DNA from: Edaphochlamys debaryana
Lineage: Eukaryota; Chlorophyta; Chlorophyceae; Chlamydomonadales
Direction: 5' to 3'
Assembly (NCBI GenBank): GCA_016858145.1
Contig: JAEHOE010000059.1
Location: 372,001-436,000, forward strand
Length of the DNA stretch: 64,000 nucleotides
The number at the start of each line of letters is the position of its first letter. The first letter of the stretch is position 1. Shown here piece by piece: positions 56,200-64,000 of the stretch. The position numbers and the translations under genes are program-made. The notes under the pieces were generated by a model. It was not told the DNA's origin and made no database searches. It was given only the letters and a program-made list of their open reading frames with translations.

Positions 56200-59100
56200 A
56201 TGGATCGAGGGCCACCCAACGCCCGCGGCTCCTGCAGGGGTCGAGGCAGGGCCGGGGGGCGCGGCCGCGGAGGCGAACAGCCACAGCCACAGCCGACTCC
56301 ACAAGAACCAGCTTCGGGTGCAGAAGCGGACGTGGGCGCTCGAGGCGGCGGAGGGCAGCGGCTACCCAGGCTTCGCCGCCCACCCTTTCCTTGCAACAGC
56401 CCGGCGCGGGTCGCGGCGGCGCGCGGGCTCAGCCTCAGGCGCCACAGCAACAGCAGGGTCCTTCGGGGCGAGGAGGTGGCCGTGGGGGCGCGCGAGGTGC
56501 CCGCAAGGCGCAGGGGCAGCCGGCCAGGGTGCAACCGCCCAGCGCCCCCGCGCCTCAACCTGCCTCGACGCCCCGCGCCGACCGCGCTGACCTGCCGAAG
56601 CAGCGATCCCGATCCAGGGAGAGCCCCCTGGAGGCCCTGCTACGCCTCGGCCGCCTGCCTAAATTGTTGACACCGGAGGAGGTAGGGGGCGGGGGCGGGG
56701 CTGACCCACTGGCGTAGGCCCAAAACGCCGCCCTTGAGGCCCTAGCGCCCTTCGTGGGTAGAGGCACGGCAATGACCCACCGGTGAACGCCTTGCATCGC
56801 AGCCCCCATCCTGTCCGTTGCCCTCCTCATTCGGCATCCACCCCGCCCCGCATGCCCTCCCGCCCCCCGCCCCTCCCTGCCATGCACGCCGGCCAGTTCG
56901 GGCTGTTCCTTGGCTCCGCCCTCGCGTGCCTCTCCGACCCCGCCGCCACCGACGCAGCCCTGGACCGAGCGTTGCAGGCGGTGTGCGGCGTGCCCCCGCC
57001 ACCGCCCCGCCGCGGCACCCCCGACGGCGGTGGGGGCACCACCGCCGACCCCCCGGCGGCCCCCGCCAACGCCCGCGCGCACCTGGCCCTGATCATGCAG
57101 ACCCTGAGGGATCGCCACGCCCTGGGCAAGCTAACCGCGCAGGTGCGTGCGTGGGTTTGTCTGGGCATTCCTGTCGCTTGAGCCATGGACTCGCCACAGG
57201 CCTCCCAGGCGCGCTCACTGCGGTTGCTTGCCTTGTCCATCCAGCGTTATGCTTAGGCCTGTTAAAAATGCGCCCACGCGATAGGGTTTTAGAAAAGCGC
57301 TAAAGCCAGGCCCAAGCAGGGCCCGAGCAGACCGTCAGCACCTCTAGCCTGCCCTCTTCCGCCCTGCCTCCTCAGGTCTGGGCCGAGCGCGGCCTGCCCC
57401 TGCTGCGCCTGCTGAGCCACCCCGTGCTGCGCGGCTCGCTCAGGACGCACTGGGTCGACCCCCTGTACGACAGCGTACTGCACAGCATGGACTGGGGCGG
57501 CCTGGTCGCTGTGTACAGGGCGCTGGCGGAGGGGGCCATGCAGGCACCGCGCTTCGGGGCGGCCCCCGAGTTACAGGTGCGTTCGTCGCTGTGCATGTCA
57601 TGTGCAGAATGAAGGCGGATGTGAGAGCGCAACGCTCCGTCACACCTTACAGACGCTCACCCATGTCGGCTTGACGGCCGCGGCCCAACCGCATGCATGC
57701 AGGGCGGCGCCCTCTGCTGGGCTCCGCAGGGCTGGCTGGACGTCCTGGAGCCGCCAGCGCAGATGCTGCAGGAGCTGCTGCAGCGCTTCAGGCGCCCCAA
57801 GCAGCGCGAGCCCCTCACCGCACCCCTGCCGGAGCAGCAGCAGATGCAAGTGCAGAGCAGGCCGCAGCCAAGCGGGGACGCGGCACAGGCCGGCGGGGGC
57901 GCGGCTCAGGCGCTGGCGGCGGCGTTGGGGGCGCTGTGTGAGCTGCACGTGGGGGATGCGGAGGACGGAAGTGGAGGCGCCCCGGCGGGCAGTGGCGCCG
58001 AGGGCCAGCAGGCTGATGCTACCGTGAGGGCGAGGCGGCTGCGCGAGACTCTGCGCGCCGTGGACCAGCAGCTGCGAGGGGCACAGCAGGTGCGTGGGCT
58101 GGGCTGGGCTGGGCGGGGCGGGGCCGCCGGCGGGGCGGGGCGCGGGTAGATCTCGGTCGCTAGCGCTTTAGCTTGACCCAGCCTTGCAGATGCCTTCTCT
58201 ACATACAGACTTTCAAGCACATGCCGTTTAGCGCACCAACAACAACTGTTTTGCGGTAGCTGTCTGAGCGCATGTGAACCTCGTTCGTCCTTGACCAGCC
58301 TTACCGCAATGCTGCCACAAAGCTCTCGTTCAGATATCAGGCCCAAGTCGGCGTGGAAGCCTGCTCGCAGCCATTCTGCTGCGCGACATTATGTTGTGAT
58401 GTCGCTCGCCCTCCTCGGTCCTCCTCCAGCCCCGGCGCGAGCCAGGGCAACATGCAGAGACGGGACAGCGACGCTATGGCGAGACCGTCGGTGCAGCGGA
58501 CAGCCGGGGTGACCGGGCCGCGGAGGAGCGCCTGCGCGACCCGCACCATCTCCCAGGTGCGTTTAGGCCGGCGAGCGGGGAGGGCGAGGCGTCATGGGCG
58601 TGTGAGCGGAGGCTAGCCTGATGAGCCCTCCCCTTGCTTGCGGTAGGCCAGTATCCGGCCGGCTCGACGGACAGGCCCTCGCAAGGCGACGCCGCTAAAC
58701 CACAACCATGACCCACGCCTCGTTCCACCCCCGTCACCCGCCCGCAGGCGAGCTGCGCCCCGGCCGCCCCCGCCACGACAACGACTGCGCCGCCTTCACG
58801 GCGGTGCGGGTGGTGCCCACGGCGGGGGAGCTGCTGTGCCCCGAGCCGCCCTACCTGCCCAGCAACAGGTGGAGAGGAGGGCGGGTGATGGAAGGGGCCG
58901 GGGACACGGGCTGGTCCCAGCCGGCGCTCGCCTCCTTCCTTGCCTGCTACTCTACTCTACTCTGCTCTAGCCCCCGCGTAACCAATAAAAAGCCTACTCT
59001 CCACCCCGGTTTATCCTCCAAAGGCCCGGCTCCATGCCGCACCTCTCCCACGACCCCACCCGCGCTCGCCTCGAGGTCAACTTCCGCCTCCTTAGGCACG

Positions 59101-62100
59101 GCGTGGTGGCGCCCCTCTCCGAGGCCCTCCTGCGCCTGCTCGAGGCGGGGGGGCTGGCGCGGCTGGGGCCGACGGCGGCGGCAGCCGCGGCGGCTGGGGG
59201 GCGGTCCGGGCCGTCGGTCGGGGCGGCGGACCGGCTCCGCCTGGAGCGGGGGGTGCAGGTGTTTGCGTTCCGGGATGCGCGGTTCGAGGGGCTCGAGATG
59301 ACGCGGCAGGAGGGAGCGGTGGTCAAGGTGAGGGACGGGGCTGGGACCTGCGAGGGTGCGTCATCAGGGCATGCTCTTGTAGATGGGGGACGGAGCGGCG
59401 GTCCCGGTGCGCGGCGCTGGGCGGGCGGGGGAGATGATGACACTTGGAGCACGGAGCGCGTAGCCGTTACAGCTGGCATTCCTACGCCCCAGCTCACCCC
59501 GCTCCTCTCCGCCGCCTGCCCTCCACCCCACCCACAGGTGTCCTTCGAGCAGCCCGCCTCAGCGCTGCGCCAGGGCGGCGGCTCCAGGGCCGCCCTGGCC
59601 GACTGGTGGGAGCGCAGCAGGCGCCTGGCGCACGGCACGCTGCTGTGCTTCTGGTGGGAGCCCCGGACCGCCGCCGCCGCCACCGGCCCCGCTGGCGGCG
59701 GCCCTGATGCCCCTGCCGCCGCCGGGCTGCAGCCGGGTGCACAAGCAGCAGGAGGGGCCGGGGCTGGGGGCGCTGCTGGCCCGGGCCCGGGCCCTGCTCA
59801 GGCGCGGGATGGCCTGCCGCCCGCCCCTTGCCTGGTGGTGGGGGTGGTGGCGCAGAGGGAGGCCAGGGACCTGGCGTGCAGCCTGGCGCGGGCCGTCATC
59901 GGCATCAGGCAAGCACGGCGTGCAGGCAACGGGAGCGTTTGCGTTGATAGCTTTCTCGGTCAGCAGCTTGGGAAGGAACACCTCCCCTGCTCGCTTAGGG
60001 AACCCGCTGCCCCAGCGCTGGCATTGAGCGCGCGCCCACTCTTATCCATCCGGTCCTGCCCGGTCCCGTCCGCCCCTATCCTGTCCGGTTCGCCCCTGTC
60101 CGGTCCGGTCCGGCCAGGCTGGTCCACGCGTCCGACTACGAGCAACTGCTGGGCGCGTGGCTGGAGGCGGCGGGGGGCTCGGGGGGCGAGGTGGTGCTGG
60201 TGCAGGAGCACAACGCCTGGTTCGCCTACGAGCCGCTGCTGAGGGCGCTGCAGGCGAGTGCTGTGTGTGTGCCGTACCGTACTGCATGCGTCTCTTGGCA
60301 ACCAAGCGGTGCATGCGGCGGGGGGCGCGAGGGGCTTTCCGGACGGACCGATTTGGTGGGATAGGACGGCAAGGGTGTCGTGCTCGTACCGTGCGTTTGT
60401 ACTTCAGGCCGCAATAAGCCAGTGGCACGGCAAAGTGCAGCTATACCGCGGCTATAGCCCTCCTCCCACCCGCCCCCTGCCCCATCCCCTCCAGGGCATG
60501 ACATCCATCCCCCTCGCCCGCCACCTGGTGCCGGGCTTCGGGGAGCCCCCGCCGCCCCGCCACCCCTCCCCACCACCGCCGTCCCCGGGGCTGCAGCCCC
60601 CACCGCGTCCGGCCGCCTCCGCCCTCGCTGCCTCCCCCACCTCTCCCCCCGTCCCCACCTTCCCCGTCCTCGTCTCCACCACCCCCACCGCCCCCACCCC
60701 CACCGCCCCCTCGCTCCCCGCCTACCTGGCCGACCGCCCCCTGGTGGACCTGCGCCACGTGGCGGACCGGGACCGCGTGCTGGCACTGCCGCTGGAGGAG
60801 CGGGCCGGGTGAGCCGCGACCTGAGCTGCCCTGCCCTGAGAGCGGCCCTGAGAGCGGGGGGCGTAGAGGGAGGCCTGGGAGGGAACGCGAGACGCACAGG
60901 TTCTCATACCATTTTCTCTCCCGCCGACTTGCCTGCCAGGGTGCTGCGGGCGCTGGCCGCTGTGGACCTGTCCCCCGCAGCGGGCGCCCGCTTCCCCACT
61001 GCCCAGCTGCTGGCGGCTACCACGCTGGATCCCGCGCAGGTGTGCGCGTAACCCCTCCTGGGCTTTCACGTTGTTCCGCCACTCACCTACCCGCCGCGGC
61101 ACCTCTCCCCGCGCATTCTCTCTCCGCAGGCGGAGGCGCTGCGGGCGGCTCTGAGCCAGGAGGTGGCGGTTGTTCAGGGGCCGCCCGGCACGGGTGAGTC
61201 ACCGGGCAGCTCTCAGTCTTGCTATGTCTAGCTTTTTCTGGGCTGCGTCCGCCCTACCTACGTGCCCTTGGCCTCCGCCTACCGGCTCATTGGGTCACGT
61301 GCCCCATGCCGCCGCAGGCAAGACGTTCCTGGGCGTGGTGCTGACGCGCGCCCTGCTGTGCAACACCTGCAACTCCCGCGCCGCCGGCGGCGGCGACCAA
61401 ACCGGCGACGGAGGCGGCGGCAGCGGTGGCGGCGGCAGAGAAGGCCCCAATGACGGCCCTAGGCGCCGGCCCAGCCGCCCGGCTCCTGCTCCCCGCACAC
61501 CGCCCCCGGCCCCGGAGCTGCCCGAGTGGATTGCAAGGGAGCTGGGCGCCGACGCTGCCGCCCCGGCGCCCTCAGCAGGTGGGCTGCCTGCTAGCTGACC
61601 GCCCGCTCCTTACGCCCTGCCCTGCAGCGCCCCGTCCCCCGTCGATCTCCCCCGTGGTCCCCCCGTCGATCTCCCCCGTGCACCACCGCGTCCCTCTCCC
61701 CCGTGCACCCCTGCGTCCCGCCACATGCCTGCCTCATCTGCCCCATGTCTCCGCCCCGCTGCCCTCTTGCCCCCGCCCGCAGGCGCTGCCCGGCCGCCGC
61801 CCCCGCTGCCCGACGTGGGCCCGCTGCTGGCCGTGTGCTTCACCAACCACGCGCTCGACGCCTTCCAGAGTGGACCTGCTCGACAGCGGCGTCACGGACA
61901 GCGTGGTGCGCGTGGGCGGCAGCAGCAGGAGCGAGCGGCTGCAGGCCTACAACCTCAGGAACCTGCAGGATAAGGTGCGGGGCGCGGCTTTGAGGGGGTT
62001 GGTCTCCCGCGTCCTGGCTCGGGGTCTGTGGATTAAACCCTGCGGACTGAAGTTTACTGGAGGGGAGGAGTTGATAATGTGGACTAGCCCTTCGCCCTGC

Positions 62101-64000
62101 CTTGAACCTGCCGGCCTGTCGCGTGCGCGCCCCTGCTGCCTACGTATGTGCTATGTACCGCGCAGGTGGGCGGCCCCCGCCTGGCGCTGCTGTACCGGCG
62201 GATGGAGGAGCTGCAGGCGCGGGCGCGGAGGCTGAGCGCTGCCCTGCGGGAGCTGTGCGGCGGCGAGGTGCAGGGCTGCAGGTGGATGGCGGGTCACGGC
62301 GGGTGACTGGGCCACGCTTCGTTAACCTGTATGACTCGTGATCCCTCGAGCGCTTCCTCGCCCCCACATCTTGCACACCCTTGCCTCCCGCTCCCCAACA
62401 GGGCGCTGCGGTGGGAGGAGCTGGAGCCGCTCCTGAGGGAGCGCCACCCCCGGCTGTGGGCCTCCTTCCGCCGGGGCATGCGCCGATGGAACCGGGCCCC
62501 CAGAAAGGAGCCGAGCCAGCCGGAGGCGCCGCAGGGTGCGGGGGAGGAGGCGGCAGCCACCGACGGGAGCGCTGGCGGCGGGGCCGGCGGCGGCGGTGGC
62601 GGGGTCCCTGACGTCGGGGCCGGAGGGAGCCGTGCCACTAGCGGCGGGAGCCCTGGCGGCGGGGCCTGCGGCAGCGGCGGCAGCGGGACCGTGGTGGATG
62701 CCGACGGGTTCACGCTGGTGGGGCGGGGGGGCCGGCGGGCCCGTTTCGCGGACCTGGTGTCGCACGACTGGCTCCGGAGCAGCCCCGAGCGCGACTGGAC
62801 CGTGGGCCGCCTGCGGACGGCGGCGGGGGCAGGTGCAGGTACGGACGTGGGTACTGCGTGTGCCGTACCATACACCATGTACGAATGCTGCAGCTGGAAT
62901 CATGGCCTGCTTACGGGATCAGCCTGTCTTACGTCTGCTGCTGGCGCTGTCGATCCGCAGGTGGGCTCACTAAAGCGTGTGACGACGGTGCGGGGGAGGA
63001 GCGCTGGGGCGACAGCGAGGAGGGCAGCTGCAGCTGGAGCGGGGACGAGGAGGACGAAGAGGAGGACGAGGGGGAGGGGGCAGTGATGGGGGCGGCGGCG
63101 GCGCCCGGCCACTCGTTCGAGGAGCAGCTGGCTCGGCAGCGGGCGCTACAGGCGCAGGCGTGGGCGCGCGCCGGCGGGTGGGCCGCCGACGGCAGCTCTC
63201 CATTGGATGCGGCAGGGCCAAGTGGCGGGTGGGCGGGCATGGGGGACTCTGGTGGCGGCGGCGGCGGCAGTGGCCCAATGGCGGCGGCGGCAGGGCTCGG
63301 CGGCGCCGACGCCCAGCCGGCGCTGCCGCTGACCCCTGGCGCCACTGCGCCGGCGGAGGGAAGCGCGGGCGCCGGAACTGCCTGGGAGCGGCTCGAGCGG
63401 GAGCTGCGAGCGGCGCAGGCAGCTGAGGCAGCCGCGGCACCAAGCCCCCAGGCCCGCGATGGCGCCGGCAGAGGCGGTGGATCGTCGGCGGTGGAAGAGG
63501 CGGTGACTGGCGGCGCAGAGTCCCAACAAACTGGGCTGCGGCAGGCGGCAGGGGTTGCAGGGGCCCGGCACGGCAGCGGTAGGCCCGGGGCCGTGGCCGC
63601 CGCGGCGCCCGCCGAGGTGTGGGCCCTGTGCGAGCAGCGGCGGCCGCTGGAGGAGCTGCTGGAGTGTGGCGACGTGTGGAGCATGAGCCAGTGAGCGGCG
63701 GGCAGGAGGGGCGGGGAAGGGGCGGGAGCCGTCCCGCAAAGACAGCATTCATGCCATTTCCTCACCTGCAATCCGCAACATTCGGCGAATGACGGCAAGC
63801 GCCCTGCAGCCCGACCGAGACCTGGTCTGGGACAGGGCGGAGCGGGGCGGGGTAGGCCTGGCTGGCGAACCTCCAGGCCGTGCGCTGCCGCCCAGCCTCC
63901 TTGTATCCCCACCCAATACCCCATTCACGCACCCCCACACCCCTTGCCCCCCGCAGCCCCGAGCGGCGGCAGCTGCACGCCCACCTGCTGCGCCTGCGCT
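56200..64000 (+). CDS. ZNFX1-like: ZNFX1-type SF1 RNA helicase (5' part; runs off the window)
   Basis: ATG at 56200 (CACCATGG) begins an Arg/Gly-rich N-terminus (RGRGRAGGRGRGG), then RESPLEALLRLGRLPKLL and helical armadillo-like exons. The next segments match ZNFX1 order: NDCAAFTAVRVVPTAGELLC; ARLEVNFRLLRHGVVAPL; DRPLVDLRHV; Walker A GPPGTGKTFLGVVLTRALL (split after the first base of the second Gly codon of PGTG, 61193/61318); AVCFTNHALDAFQ; then SVVRVGG and YNLRNLQDK; and GDVWSM followed by ERRQLHAHLLRLR. The C-terminal helicase motifs and NFX1 zinc fingers lie beyond the window. Low-complexity Gly/Ala inserts enlarge it. ZNFX1 proteins act in small-RNA inheritance (worm) and dsRNA sensing (mammals). 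Introns 59909-60117 and 60254-60493 use GC donors. An apparent one-base frameshift follows the TNHALD motif at about 61870. Confidence 0.85.

Noticed and set aside
1..64000. tRNA, rRNA or CRISPR arrays
   Set aside because: I saw no cloverleaf with intact arms, no rRNA-like conserved blocks, and no spaced identical repeats; the tandem repeats present are protein-linker or acceptor arrays.

Overview
The window looks like nuclear DNA of a green alga, most likely a chlamydomonadalean/volvocine species. It is very GC-rich. Its genes are cut into many short exons by C/T-rich GT-AG introns. TGTAA poly(A) signals follow several stop codons, and two secreted proteins carry Ser-Pro/Pro-rich linkers of the hydroxyproline-rich glycoprotein type typical of volvocine walls. 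I see no bacterial operons, tRNA, rRNA or CRISPR. Exon models were made by eye from splice consensus, reading phase and recognisable domains. Five models close exactly in frame: 703 aa and 399 aa enzymes, a 291 aa SET protein, a 599 aa unknown, and the reverse transcriptase exons.

Layout. 1-960 holds a broken copy of one exon of a spherulin-4-type gene plus an unrecognised terminal exon. 2549-17866 (+) is a large secreted cysteine-rich modular protein of about 30 exons; one intron holds an internally deleted Ty3/gypsy retroelement (8919-12650), and several introns hold copies of a dispersed repeat. 20744-22526 (-) is a small protein kinase. 23729-32040 (+) is an unrecognised coiled-coil/acidic protein whose third intron holds a young, rearranged retroelement (25276-30854). 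33039-38836 (+) and 49071-54555 (-) are inverted paralogues encoding a secreted fusion of a spherulin-4 (GH135-like) domain, a proline-rich linker and a GH114 domain. Between them lie a predicted organelle-targeted PPR-like gene (40048-43015, -) and a SET/NAP histone chaperone gene (43314-47630, +), which share a 298-bp divergent promoter. From 56200 (+) to the window end runs a ZNFX1-type SF1 RNA helicase gene.

Strongest candidates for something undescribed: (1) the GH135-like + GH114 fusion. In Aspergillus these two families are separate enzymes (Sph3 and Ega3) of the galactosaminogalactan cluster; here they are fused in one secreted algal polypeptide, present twice. (2) A chromovirus-type LTR retrotransposon whose reverse transcriptase is interrupted by four spliceosomal-type introns, one splitting the catalytic YLDD motif and one pair bounding a 20-nt exon, in a copy whose two LTRs differ at only two noticed positions out of 439. 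(3) The same insertion is inside-out: its right end is an internal gag site ending in the same TACAACA as the LTR, with a 5-bp target duplication that restores a GGGGCA repeat. (4) A five-copy tandem array of a splice acceptor plus exon start in the SET gene.

The genes share no obvious pathway. The common themes are secreted/matrix proteins, expanding repeats, retroelements landing in introns, and a helicase family linked elsewhere to small-RNA control of such elements.
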